NCBI GenBank assembly: GCA_002385985.1
Contig: DGEO01000001.1
Span: 37,591 to 50,741, forward strand
Direction: 5' to 3'
Length of the DNA stretch: 13,151 nucleotides
DNA from: Anaerolineaceae bacterium UBA3924
Lineage (GTDB): Bacteria; Chloroflexota; Anaerolineae; Anaerolineales; Anaerolineaceae
The notes under the pieces were generated by a model. That model ran no database searches, was not told where the DNA came from, and saw only the letters and a list, made by a program, of their open reading frames with translations. The position numbers were made by a program, and so were the translations under genes. Positions 1 to 6,618 of the stretch are shown piece after piece; the stretch's first letter is position 1; every line of letters starts with the position of its first letter.

Positions 1-815
1 AAGGGGATGGTGCCGATCAGGCTGTCGTCCACGCCTTCCCCGGCCTGGATCTGGTCTTCACTGTCGACCAGCAGCGGGGGCCAGGCTTCGAGACAGCCGC
101 CGGTACAGTTGCTTACCCCGGGTTCGTCCATGGTGAAGTAGTAGAGGGTCATGCCCTCGCCGTCCACAAGGTAGTCGCCCAGTTCCGGGCTGTTGGCCAC
201 CTCCAGCACAACCTGGCCGGTCATGGCGCCTTCCGTGGCCTCCATGGTGCCTTCAACGCCCATGCCCGCGCCGGTAACGGTAAAGGGCGGGGAAATCATG
301 GCGTTGTCCACCATGGCCGGGATATCCGCGCCGGGGAACTCATACACCCCGACCTCACCGGCGTCCACGTGGAGCATAGCGAAGAGCGTTTCAGTGGCTT
401 CAGCCGGGTTCAGCTCCACAACCACGTCTGTATTCTCACCGTCCACGACCGGAGCGTAGCCGATCACCGGGCCGGGCGAACCGCCGTCATCGATGTGGAT
501 CACGATCCAGCCGGGCCCGTCCGAGACCACCCGGTCGATGGTCACCGAGCCGCTCTCAATGGACTGGTCGCTGACCACCACCTCCGGCCCGCCGCCGGTC
601 ACCGGCACCTCGGCGGTCTCCATGGCCTCGGTCGCCGCGGTGGTAGGTTCGGGCATCATGGTGTCGAGCGCGCCCGGAGCGGCCGTCTCCAGCGCGCCGG
701 GAATATCTGTAACCAGCTCGGTCGCTTCACCGACCGGCGCACAGGCCGCCAGAAGCAAAGCCACCAGTAAGAGCAGTCCCATTCCAACTTTTTCGGATTT
801 CCATCGAGCGATCAT
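1..815 (-). CDS. Secreted lipoprotein with DUF7282-like and Yx(F/W/Y)xxD repeat (PF03640-like) domains, C-terminus cut by window edge
   Basis: The start is ATG at 813-815, preceded by a strong AGAGGAGG ribosome site about 7 nt upstream. The frame stays open to the window edge, giving 271 residues and no stop. A type II signal peptide ends in lipobox L22-A-A-C25, so the protein should be a lipid-anchored extracytoplasmic protein. A low-complexity Thr/Glu/Pro/Met linker (about 26-76) leads to a beta-rich domain at about 78-180. Its VVVSDQSI start, GWIVIHID core, IGYAPV and ALHVD-like segment (LFAMLHVD) resemble DUF7282. From about 202 there is a PF03640-type unit: YLVDGEGMTLYYFTMDEPG, then C237-x3-C241 and EAWPPLL. 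That family is called 'lipoprotein with Yx(F/W/Y)xxD motif' and has no firm biochemical function; the two Cys may form a disulfide. PF03640 units usually occur in pairs, so a second copy may lie beyond the edge. The gene follows the anti-sigma gene on the same strand after 109 bp with no clear terminator. It is therefore probably co-transcribed with the sigma/anti-sigma pair or a target of it (inference). The gap holds a lone TATAAA (892-897, minus) but no convincing -35. Confidence 0.88.
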   Translation of the reverse strand, partial: MIARWKSEKVGMGLLLLVALLLAACAPVGEATELVTDIPGALETAAPGALDTMMPEPTTAATEAMETAEVPVTGGGPEVVVSDQSIESGSVTIDRVVSDGPGWIVIHIDDGGSPGPVIGYAPVVDGENTDVVVELNPAEATETLFAMLHVDAGEVGVYEFPGADIPAMVDNAMISPPFTVTGAGMGVEGTMEATEGAMTGQVVLEVANSPELGDYLVDGEGMTLYYFTMDEPGVSNCTGGCLEAWPPLLVDSEDQIQAGEGVDDSLIGTIP

Positions 816-924
816 CGTTTTCCTCCTCTGATCGTACCAGGCTTAAATCACCCCTGTGTACGCATAGATACGCACGGGATCGCTAAATGGATTTATATTG
901 TCCGATTTGGGAGCGGGGACTGGT

Positions 925-1605
925 TTACAGCTCGCCGGCCATAACCCTCGGGCCGGTGGGGCCGGGACTGCCGCCGGCCGGCTCGACGGTGATGCCGAAG
1001 CGCGGGTATTCGGCCAGCGGGCGCGGGGCTTCGATCACCAGCGCGCCGTAGCCGCCCGCATCCACCGAGAACACCCCGCCGCTGGCGCGCTCACCGTCCG
1101 GCTGAATCAGCCACAGCTGGTACTGGCGGTCTTCCGGCAGCGGCGGCAGGTCGTCGACCACCAGCGTGCCGGTGCTGCCGTCCGGGCTGATGATCATCAG
1201 GCCTCGGGCGTCCGGCGCGGCGGCGTCGCCCAGCAGGGTCACCGAGCGGAAGGTGGCTGGCTCCGGCTGGAGGGACTGCAGCAGCAGCGCGCCGCCCAGC
1301 GCCAGAGAGACCAGCAGCAGCACGGCGGCCAGCGACCAGGCCAGCCGCGCGGAGGAGAGCAGGGCCACCGGCCAGGAGGGGCGGGACGGCCGGACCTGCT
1401 CCATCACCGCCTGTCGAAGCCGTGCGGGCGGCTCGACGGCGGGGACGGCCTGCGCCAGGGCCGCCAGCGCATCCAGATAAGCGGTCAGCTCGGCCTGGCA
1501 GGTCGGGCAGGCGCGCACATGCTCCTCCACGCCCTGCCGTTCTTCGGGATTCAGGGCGTCGAGGGCGTAAGCAGGGAGTTGGTCCAGCACGTGTTCCTGA
1601 TTCAT
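925..1605 (-). CDS. RskA-type transmembrane anti-sigma factor with zinc-finger head
   Basis: 226 residues, full length. The cytoplasmic N-terminus is a zinc-binding anti-sigma domain: the LPAYALDALNPEE helix followed by H29-x3-C33-x2-C36. One transmembrane helix lies at about 88-109 (LAWSLAAVLLLVSLALGGALLL region). The extracytoplasmic part (about 112-226) matches the anti-sigma-K RskA C-terminal domain, with the typical GLMIISPDG, LPPLPEDRQYQLWLI and GGVFSVDAGG segments. In this family the protein holds an ECF sigma factor at the membrane and releases it after regulated proteolysis; the signal cannot be read here. The ATG at 1603-1605 fits the family start, but its ribosome site is weak (A-rich CATAGAAAAACACC upstream). 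This hints at low or translationally coupled expression relative to the sigma gene, which ends 62 bp upstream on the same strand. The partner is almost certainly the adjacent sigma factor. Confidence 0.93.
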   Translation of the reverse strand: MNQEHVLDQLPAYALDALNPEERQGVEEHVRACPTCQAELTAYLDALAALAQAVPAVEPPARLRQAVMEQVRPSRPSWPVALLSSARLAWSLAAVLLLVSLALGGALLLQSLQPEPATFRSVTLLGDAAAPDARGLMIISPDGSTGTLVVDDLPPLPEDRQYQLWLIQPDGERASGGVFSVDAGGYGALVIEAPRPLAEYPRFGITVEPAGGSPGPTGPRVMAGEL

Positions 1606-1667
1606 GGTGTTTTTCTATGAATTGATACGCAAAATCCGCCGCTTTGGATGCATTTTCACTCGAGGGG

Positions 1668-2231
1668 TTAGCGCCGGTCCTCGCTGTGCTCCTCGGCAAG
1701 GAAGGCGCGCAGCTTGTGCAGCGCCAGCCGCACCCGCGTTTTGATGGTTCCCAGGGGCTGGTGGAGCAGGGCGGCGATCTCCTGCTGGCTCAGCCCGCGG
1801 AAGTAGGCCAGCGCCAGGGCGGTGCGCTGCTCGGGAGGGAGCGCGGCCAGCGCCTGGCGCACCTGCTCGCGGCTGGAGCTGTCCAGCACGAACGGCTCAA
1901 GACCGGCTCGTTCGGCCGTCAGGCTTTCCAGCCCGTCCAGGCTGATCCAGCTTCCCTCCGGGCGCACGTTCTGCCGACGCAGCATGTCGATGGCGCGGTT
2001 GCGGGCGATGCGGGAAAGCCAGGTGAGGACTCTGCCCGCCTCCGGCCGGTAGCTGCCGGCCTTGCGCCAGACCTGCAGGAAGACGTCCTGAGAGACCTCT
2101 TCGGATAACCCGGCGTCGTTGGTGATGGCCAGGGCCAGGCTGTACACCAGCCGGCCGTATCGGTCGTACAGCTCGGCCAGCGCTTCGGGTTCGGACCTGG
2201 CGATCCGTCGGATCAGGGTCTCGTCATCCAT
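1668..2231 (-). CDS. ECF-type sigma-70 family RNA polymerase sigma factor (SigK-like)
   Basis: 187 residues, the usual size for an ECF sigma factor. Region 2 spans about 16-87 and includes AELYDRYGRLVYSLA, EEVSQDVFLQVW and the DNA-melting/-10 recognition segment ending RNRAIDMLRR. Region 4 spans about 121-181, with ALAALPPEQRTALALAYFRGLSQQEIA and the helix-turn-helix GTIKTRVRLALHKLR. There is no region 3 and no extra C-terminal domain. The pairing with a downstream RskA-domain anti-sigma factor is the classical SigK/RskA (ECF19-like) arrangement, so it probably directs transcription of envelope or secreted-protein genes, possibly including the lipoprotein two genes downstream (inference). The start ATG at 2229-2231 has a GAGGGG ribosome site about 7 nt upstream. 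A TATAAT box lies just upstream (2249-2254). Confidence 0.95.
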   Translation of the reverse strand: MDDETLIRRIARSEPEALAELYDRYGRLVYSLALAITNDAGLSEEVSQDVFLQVWRKAGSYRPEAGRVLTWLSRIARNRAIDMLRRQNVRPEGSWISLDGLESLTAERAGLEPFVLDSSSREQVRQALAALPPEQRTALALAYFRGLSQQEIAALLHQPLGTIKTRVRLALHKLRAFLAEEHSEDRR

Positions 2232-2248
2232 TTATTTGCCCCTCTTTG

Positions 2249-2254
2249 ATTATA
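2249..2254 (-). promoter_or_regulatory. Possible -10 box for the sigma factor gene
   Basis: A perfect TATAAT reads on the minus strand, 18 nt upstream of the sigma factor start codon. A transcript would begin near 2242, leaving only about 11 nt of leader, most of it the ribosome site. No TTGACA-like -35 is visible at 16-18 bp spacing (the position is C-rich), so the promoter may need an activator or the box may be chance. Confidence 0.35.
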
Positions 2255-2378
2255 CAGAAGGGAGGAGATGAGGGGCGCAGTCCGGGATGCCCGGGCGCGT
2301 CAGGGATATGGCTGCCGCCAGCGTATCCCCCTGGTTCACATTGGGGTCCATGCCTACTATCCTGGAAGTGGTCGCCAA

Positions 2379-2480
2379 CCCATCCCCCCTTACCTCCCTT
2401 CCCATACACTTAGGAGTGGGCGGTAACCCCCATGACTGGCTGGAAAAGGGGCCACTCTCATGGGGCCAGGGGGGGATGGG
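2379..2480. repeat. 11-bp perfect inverted repeat enclosing two hairpins (three-way junction core)
   Basis: The outer arms are CCCATCCCCCC (2379-2389) and GGGGGGATGGG (2470-2480). The first inner hairpin starts at the very next base (2390) and ends at 2426. The second runs from 2428 to 2465. Only one base separates the hairpins and four bases separate the second from the closing arm. That packing is hard to get by chance, although the C/G-rich arms make part of the pairing easier. Confidence 0.55.
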
Positions 2481-2516
2481 AGGGTAAAGGCTCTCCGTGT
2501 ATACTCCAAGAAATCC

Positions 2517-2531
2517 CTCACTGGCAGTGAG
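2517..2531. promoter_or_regulatory. 15-bp palindrome, possible operator upstream of nurA
   Basis: A perfect dyad, CTCACTG-G-CAGTGAG, is centred about 57 bp upstream of the nurA -10 box. Odd-length dyads of this size are typical of dimeric repressor or activator sites. It could also be one more hairpin of the folded region around it. No known regulator motif is recognised. Confidence 0.3.
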
Positions 2532-2577
2532 CCAAACCCCAAAATGCGGATCCGCCTCTGGCGGGGCCAGTTTCCAG

Positions 2578-2583
2578 TATAAT
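2578..2583 (+). promoter_or_regulatory. -10 box of the nurA operon promoter
   Basis: A consensus TATAAT lies 36 nt upstream of the nurA start codon, giving a leader of roughly 29 nt. No good -35 is found at 16-18 bp; that position falls in the small dyad CCGCC-tct-GGCGG (2552-2564). Initiation may depend on a regulator bound upstream. Confidence 0.5.
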
Positions 2584-2618
2584 GATACAAATGTTCCATC
2601 GCAGCAAAGGGGTATACC

Positions 2619-3806
2619 GTGCCCGTCAACTACCAGCAAGTCCAGCTTCAAATTAAAGAGATGGGTCAGAACGCTCCCCGGATGGCCCGGGACCTGCGCG
2701 AGCGGGCCGATACCGGCCGCGAGCTGCTTGCCGGCTTCGCCAAAGACCTGGATTACCTGCGCGGACTGCTTGAACAGGCCGCGGCGGACAACCCCGGCCT
2801 GCGCTGCGCCGCCCCGCGGGAGGAGCCGCTGGACTACGTGTTCAGCGCCCCGCCGTTCGGCGAACACCTGCCGGTGCTGCTGGCGGCGGACGGCTCGCAG
2901 GTGAACCCCAACCGCCACGACGCGGTCGAGTTTGGCCTGATCAATGTGGGCGTGTTCCGCATCTGCCCGGGACGGCCGCTGGCCCCCAGCGAGCAGGTGC
3001 GCACCACGCTGCTCTACGCGCAGGACCTGGACAGCGAGCAGGAGCGGCTGACCGAGGAGCTGGTGGCGCTCAAGCGCGACCTGACCGAGCGCAAGACCCT
3101 GGCCGACCTGGCCGCCCTGGAACCGCAGCCGGTGATCACCCTGACGGACGGCCCGCTGGAGTTGTTCCTGCAGTCCCGCGACGACCGCCGCCTTGACGAG
3201 CAGTTTGACCAGTACCTGGACGTGCTTGAGGAGCTTGCCGCGATGAACGTGGCCACCGCCGGGTATGTGGATAAGCCCAGCTCTGATCTGGTGGTGCGCC
3301 TGCTGGAGCTGGTGAAGCTGCGGGACCGTCCTTCGGCGGCCGGGCGGGAGCGGCCGCTGCGCGGGCTGACAGACGCGGCTCTGTTCGCCGATCTGCTCGG
3401 TCCGGGGCAGCGCTCGGCCGTTTTTACCATCCATTCGCGCACCTCGCAGCGCTTTGCCGAACGTCTGGGCGGAGCGCTGGAGCTGTGCTTCTTTTACCTC
3501 AACGTCGGCCGGCCGGATCATCCGTCGCTGGCCCGGGTGGAAATCCCCGAATGGGTGGCCCGCCAGCCGTACCTGCTGAACCTGCTGCACGCCGCGCTGG
3601 TCCAGCAGTGCGCTCAGATGGCCGGCGCAGCCTACCCGTATGCGCTGCACCGCGCCCACGAGGTGGCCCTGGTCACCATGACCGACAAGCGCCAGGTGGC
3701 TGGCCTGATCTGGGCCGAGCTGTGGAAAAACGGCGTGATTCCAGGGGACATGTCCAACAAGCAGTATCTCAAAGACCTGCCAGGACGAGGGAGACGTTCA
3801 TCATGA
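2619..3806 (+). CDS. nurA: NurA-family DNA end-resection nuclease
   Basis: 395 residues. NurA is a Mn-dependent 5'-3' exonuclease and single-strand endonuclease that works with the HerA translocase to process DNA ends, best known from archaea. The first catalytic motif is clear: LPVLLAADGSQ, with D91-G92-S93-Q94. A second acidic motif, ITLTDGPLELF, contains D177. AGYVDKPSS (about 214-222) and the C-terminal block YPYALHRAHEVALVT (about 339-353) fit the family, where the late His/Lys residues complete the active site. Residues 120-165 form a charged helix, probably a coiled coil or dimer contact. The start is GTG at 2619-2621, with AAAGG/GGGG about 8-12 nt upstream; a methionine start would lose the conserved N-terminus. 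The stop overlaps the next start (ATGA at 3803-3806), so translation is coupled. The identification is firm; the in-vivo role (repair versus defence) is not shown. Confidence 0.92.
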   Translation: MPVNYQQVQLQIKEMGQNAPRMARDLRERADTGRELLAGFAKDLDYLRGLLEQAAADNPGLRCAAPREEPLDYVFSAPPFGEHLPVLLAADGSQVNPNRHDAVEFGLINVGVFRICPGRPLAPSEQVRTTLLYAQDLDSEQERLTEELVALKRDLTERKTLADLAALEPQPVITLTDGPLELFLQSRDDRRLDEQFDQYLDVLEELAAMNVATAGYVDKPSSDLVVRLLELVKLRDRPSAAGRERPLRGLTDAALFADLLGPGQRSAVFTIHSRTSQRFAERLGGALELCFFYLNVGRPDHPSLARVEIPEWVARQPYLLNLLHAALVQQCAQMAGAAYPYALHRAHEVALVTMTDKRQVAGLIWAELWKNGVIPGDMSNKQYLKDLPGRGRRSS

Positions 3807-4411
3807 CCATGATCGAGATAGGGCGCCTGCTGCGCTCGAGCACCACTGCCTGTGTGATCGGCTGCCGCGTCTCGCAGCTGAACACCCCTGCCTTCGGGGG
3901 CATGGTCCGCATCCCACTGGGGGACGGGTACCAGGTCTACGGGCTGATCTACGATATTCGCATCGACGACGACGGGCTGGTGCGCCATCTGGTGACCGCC
4001 GAGGGCGTCAGCGAGGAGGTGCTGCTCGACAACCGGCTGAACCGCAACGTGCCGGTGGAGATCAGCGTGCTGTTCGTGGGCTATGAAATGGGCGGGCGCA
4101 TCTCGCATCTGCTGCCGCCTCGCCCGCCGCTGACGCTGGACATGATCTACTCCTGCTCGGACGAGGAACTGTGCGCCTTCACCGGGGCCGGGCATTTCGG
4201 CTACTTCCGCCACGTGCTGCGGGCGGAGGACGTGCCCACCGGCGAGCTGCTGGCCGCCCATCTGAGCCAGGCGCACCGCGCCCAGTGCGCCGGGGGCAAT
4301 CACTCCTGGGGCGTATCCGCCACCCAGGAGCTGATCACCCTGCTGCGCGACGATTATCCCACCCTGATGTCCGTGCTCGGCGCGCTTTCCGACGCCGGGC
4401 TGGCGCTCTAA
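3803..4411 (+). CDS. HAS-barrel-like protein of the nurA-herA operon, function unknown
   Basis: 202 residues, starting at ATG 3803-3805 inside the nurA stop (ATGA overlap). The same frame is open further upstream within nurA, but the overlap start is the sensible one. The first 55 residues (IGRLLRSS, then GGMVRIPLGDGYQVYGLIYDI) align by eye with the N-terminus of HerA two genes on (IGYVVSGS, then GSFVVVEAGDWQFYGLVTDL). I therefore read it as a free-standing HAS-barrel-like domain, the small beta-barrel that in HerA helps form the NurA contact (family knowledge). The remaining 140 or so residues are not recognised. They include CSDEELCAF, HFGYFRHVL and a C-terminal helix-rich part with several His and Cys but no clear metal motif. 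Strict co-expression suggests a third subunit or adaptor of the NurA-HerA complex (inference). Twelve bases with GGAGG separate it from herA. Confidence 0.85.
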   Translation: MTMIEIGRLLRSSTTACVIGCRVSQLNTPAFGGMVRIPLGDGYQVYGLIYDIRIDDDGLVRHLVTAEGVSEEVLLDNRLNRNVPVEISVLFVGYEMGGRISHLLPPRPPLTLDMIYSCSDEELCAFTGAGHFGYFRHVLRAEDVPTGELLAAHLSQAHRAQCAGGNHSWGVSATQELITLLRDDYPTLMSVLGALSDAGLAL

Positions 4412-4423
4412 GCGGAGGCCCCC

Positions 4424-6112
4424 ATGCATGACAACAACCAACCCATCGGCTACGTGGTCTCTGGCAGCCTGAAGAACAACCTGCTGGTGCGCCTGACTGT
4501 ACCGCCGCAGCAGGTGCAGGAAGGTTCCTTCGTGGTGGTCGAAGCGGGCGACTGGCAGTTTTACGGGCTGGTGACCGACCTGCAGCTGGGCGCCACCGAC
4601 CCGCGTTTTGCCGACGAGCAGAGCGAGGCCCGCATGCCCGGCCGGCTGGCGTCGCTGCTGCACGGGCAGACGCTGTACACCAACCTGGTGGTGCTGCCCG
4701 CCCTGATGCTGGAGCGCGGCCCGGACCCGGCTTCGGCGGAATACCCCGCCTGGCGCGAATCCCATCCCCAGGACCCGCGGCCTGTTCCGGTCAAGACGGT
4801 GCCCTCGCACCACGCTCCGGTGCGGCTGGCCTCCGCCGGTGATGTGGCTGAGATCTTCGGCAGCCCCAACGAAGAGGGCATGTTCGAAGTGGGCCGCACC
4901 CGCGAACAGAATCACCCGCTGTGCATCAACCTGGACCGGCTGGTGCAGCGCTCCTCGGGCATTTTCGGCGCCACCGGCACGGGCAAGTCCTTCCTGACGC
5001 GCATCCTGCTGGCCGGGCTGATCAAGCACAACCGCACCTCGGTGCTGGTATTCGACATGCACAACGAGTACGCCTACGACGACATCGCCTCCGACACCAG
5101 GAAGCGGGTGTTCGGCCTGAAGAGCCTGTTCGGGGCGCAGGTGCAGGTGGCCGCACTGGGCCGCGGCGGCACCGTGCGCGGGCAGGCCCCCGACTTTCAC
5201 CTGGAGATCGCCGAGTCGGACATCACCCCGGCGGATATCGAGCTGCTCACCCGCGAGCTGAACCTCAAGGAGACCACCCCGGCCACGCTGGAAGCGCTGG
5301 TGACCACCTTCGGCAGGAACTGGTTCCACGAGTTCAAGCACATGCGCTCCGGCGCGATGATCGAGACCGAGGACGGGAAGAAGGTTCCCGCACCCGATTC
5401 GGTGGCCGCCTGGGCCAACCATGCCGGGGTGAACGTAATGGCCGCCGAAGGCCTGCACAGCAAGCTCGGCCGGCTGTTCAACAAACCCTACATCGTCGAG
5501 AAGCCCGCCGCTGACACCGTTTCTGAGATCGTCCGGGCGCTGGCGGGCCGCAAGCATGTGGTGCTCTCCTTCGCCGACTACGAGAGCGACCTGGACTACC
5601 TCTTTGTGACCAACCTGCTCACCCGCCGCATCCGCGCCGCCTGGGAGGAGATGACCAACCAGCATCGCTCGCATCCCGAGCAGAACCCTGAGCCGCGGCC
5701 GCTGGTGATCGCCGTGGAAGAGGCCCACAAGCTGCTCAACCGCGAAATGGCTGCCCAGACCACCTTCTCGACCATCGCCCGCGAGATGCGCAAGTACTTC
5801 GTCACCCTGCTGATCATCGACCAGCGCCCCTCGCAGATCTACGACGAGGTGATGAGCCAGCTGGGCACGCGCATTTCCGGCTGGCTGGGCGATGACGCTG
5901 ACATCGCCGCGGTGCTCTCAGGCCTGGCCGGGCGCGACGAGCTGCGCGGCATGCTGGCCCGGCTGCAGCCGAAAGAAGAGGTGCTGATCCTGGGGCAGGC
6001 GGTGCCCATGCCCATCATGGTGCGCTCGCGGCGCTACGACGAGCGCTTCCGCCAGGAGATCAGCGGCAGGCAGTTTTCGGCGGACGAGCTGATCCGCCAG
6101 CTGGGCTTCTAG
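4424..6112 (+). CDS. herA: HerA-type hexameric DNA translocase/helicase ATPase
   Basis: 562 residues, the usual HerA size. An N-terminal HAS barrel (about 6-60) is followed by a FtsK/HerA-type RecA-fold ATPase. Walker A is GATGTGKS at 182-189 (K188), followed by the typical VLVFDMHNEYAYDD. Walker B is LVIAVEEAHKLL starting at 427 with acidic pair E432-E433. Next come the sensor/arginine region FSTIAREMRKYFVTLLIIDQRPSQI and a C-terminal segment with LGTRISGWLGDDADIAAVLSGL and LILGQAVPMPIMVRSRRY. The enzyme would pump double-stranded DNA through a hexameric ring to feed NurA. The start ATG at 4424 has GGAGG 5 nt upstream. Its TAG stop (6110-6112) overlaps the stop of the convergent gene, so there is no room for a terminator. 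Some bacterial HerA proteins act in phage defence, but those partners (SIR2, DUF4297) are absent, so a repair role is more likely. Confidence 0.95.
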   Translation: MHDNNQPIGYVVSGSLKNNLLVRLTVPPQQVQEGSFVVVEAGDWQFYGLVTDLQLGATDPRFADEQSEARMPGRLASLLHGQTLYTNLVVLPALMLERGPDPASAEYPAWRESHPQDPRPVPVKTVPSHHAPVRLASAGDVAEIFGSPNEEGMFEVGRTREQNHPLCINLDRLVQRSSGIFGATGTGKSFLTRILLAGLIKHNRTSVLVFDMHNEYAYDDIASDTRKRVFGLKSLFGAQVQVAALGRGGTVRGQAPDFHLEIAESDITPADIELLTRELNLKETTPATLEALVTTFGRNWFHEFKHMRSGAMIETEDGKKVPAPDSVAAWANHAGVNVMAAEGLHSKLGRLFNKPYIVEKPAADTVSEIVRALAGRKHVVLSFADYESDLDYLFVTNLLTRRIRAAWEEMTNQHRSHPEQNPEPRPLVIAVEEAHKLLNREMAAQTTFSTIAREMRKYFVTLLIIDQRPSQIYDEVMSQLGTRISGWLGDDADIAAVLSGLAGRDELRGMLARLQPKEEVLILGQAVPMPIMVRSRRYDERFRQEISGRQFSADELIRQLGF

Positions 6113-6618
6113 CCCTGCGACGCAGCCCAGAAGAGCAGGGCGACGCCGATCCCCAGCAGAATGCCCGCGGCCACCTGGCGCGGGGTGTGGCCGAGCACCT
6201 CTTTCAGCCGGCGCTCCGAAATGGGGTGGCCCTGAATCAGTTCGTCGATGAGCAGATTGATGCGCTGGGCGTGGAACCCGGCCTGGCGGCGCACGCCGGT
6301 GGCGTCGTAGATTACCACCATGGCGGTGGCCATGGCCAGCGCAAAGAGCGGCGACTGGAAGCCGTAGTTCAATCCGATGGAGATGGTCACCCCGGTCATC
6401 AGCGCGGAGTGCGAGGAGGGCATGCCGCCGGGTGAAAACCACAGCGCCCAGTTCAGCCGCCGGGTTTCCAGATAAGAGATGGGCACCTTGAGGAACTGGG
6501 CGATGAGCCAGGCGGTCAGCGCGGCCGTCAGCGGCTGGTTGCTGGCGATCAAGAAGGGCAAATCCCGCAGCCCGGGGGCCAACCAGACAGGGCCGTCCAC
6601 AGTCATGCTCCCGATCAA
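6109..6618 (-). CDS. DUF212 / divergent PAP2-family membrane protein (YuiD-like)
   Basis: 169 residues from TTG at 6616-6618, or 165 from ATG at 6604-6606; the start is uncertain. The TTG overlaps the xseB stop (TTGA), while the ATG has GGGAG too close to be ideal. The family signatures are all present: PLTAALTAWLIAQFLK at the N-terminus, GGMPSSHSA (64-72), YDATGVRRQAG (104-114) and EVLGHTPRQVAAGILLG (140-156). Three or four hydrophobic segments fit a small integral membrane protein. The family resembles acid-phosphatase/PAP2 enzymes and keeps the PSSH and His elements, but its substrate is not established. It is the third gene of a probable xseA-xseB-DUF212 operon; a functional link to exonuclease VII is not obvious. 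Confidence 0.92.
   Translation of the reverse strand: MIGSMTVDGPVWLAPGLRDLPFLIASNQPLTAALTAWLIAQFLKVPISYLETRRLNWALWFSPGGMPSSHSALMTGVTISIGLNYGFQSPLFALAMATAMVVIYDATGVRRQAGFHAQRINLLIDELIQGHPISERRLKEVLGHTPRQVAAGILLGIGVALLFWAASQG

Larger units (their letters stand above)
2282..2564. other. Dense inverted-repeat region in the 387-bp gap between the sigma factor gene and nurA; candidate structured RNA or folded mobile/repeat element
   Basis: The 2232-2618 gap has no convincing gene but many perfect inverted repeats: CCGGG/CCCGG (2282-2294); GGGATA/TATCCC (2303-2329) with inner GCTG/CAGC; TTGGGGT/ACCCCAA (2341-2347 with 2536-2542); an 11-bp pair CCCATCCCCCC/GGGGGGATGGG (2379-2389 with 2470-2480); inside that pair, two adjacent hairpins at 2390-2426 (TTACC/GGTAA with inner CACT/AGTG) and 2428-2465 (CCCCATGA/TCATGGGG with inner TGGC/GCCA); then palindromes at 2517-2531 and 2552-2564. 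The core at 2379-2480 therefore folds on paper as a three-way junction with almost no unpaired linker. It does not match the tmRNA, RNase P, SRP or 6S RNA landmarks I know. It could be a regulatory leader, a small RNA on either strand, or a folded repeat element. No pairing energies were computed. Confidence 0.5.

Noticed and set aside
2250..3659. Minus-strand frame through the folded intergenic region (ending GMDPNVNQGDTLAAA-like sequence)
   Set aside because: Most of it is antisense to nurA. The intergenic part looks somewhat protein-like but has no start or ribosome site of its own; it may be a repeat that happens to be open.
3485..3802. Longer reading of the HAS-barrel-like protein beginning inside nurA
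   Set aside because: The extra part is a shifted-frame reading of nurA, Arg/Gly/Pro-rich. ATG at the ATGA overlap gives a compact start.
3632..5728. 698-codon minus-strand frame across nurA/HAS/herA
   Set aside because: Antisense shadow of three well-supported genes; composition is Gln/Gly/His/Val-rich and no motif is recognisable.
2619..6112. Phage-defence system built on HerA
   Set aside because: Known defence versions pair HerA with SIR2 or DUF4297 effectors. None is present, and the NurA partner argues for repair.
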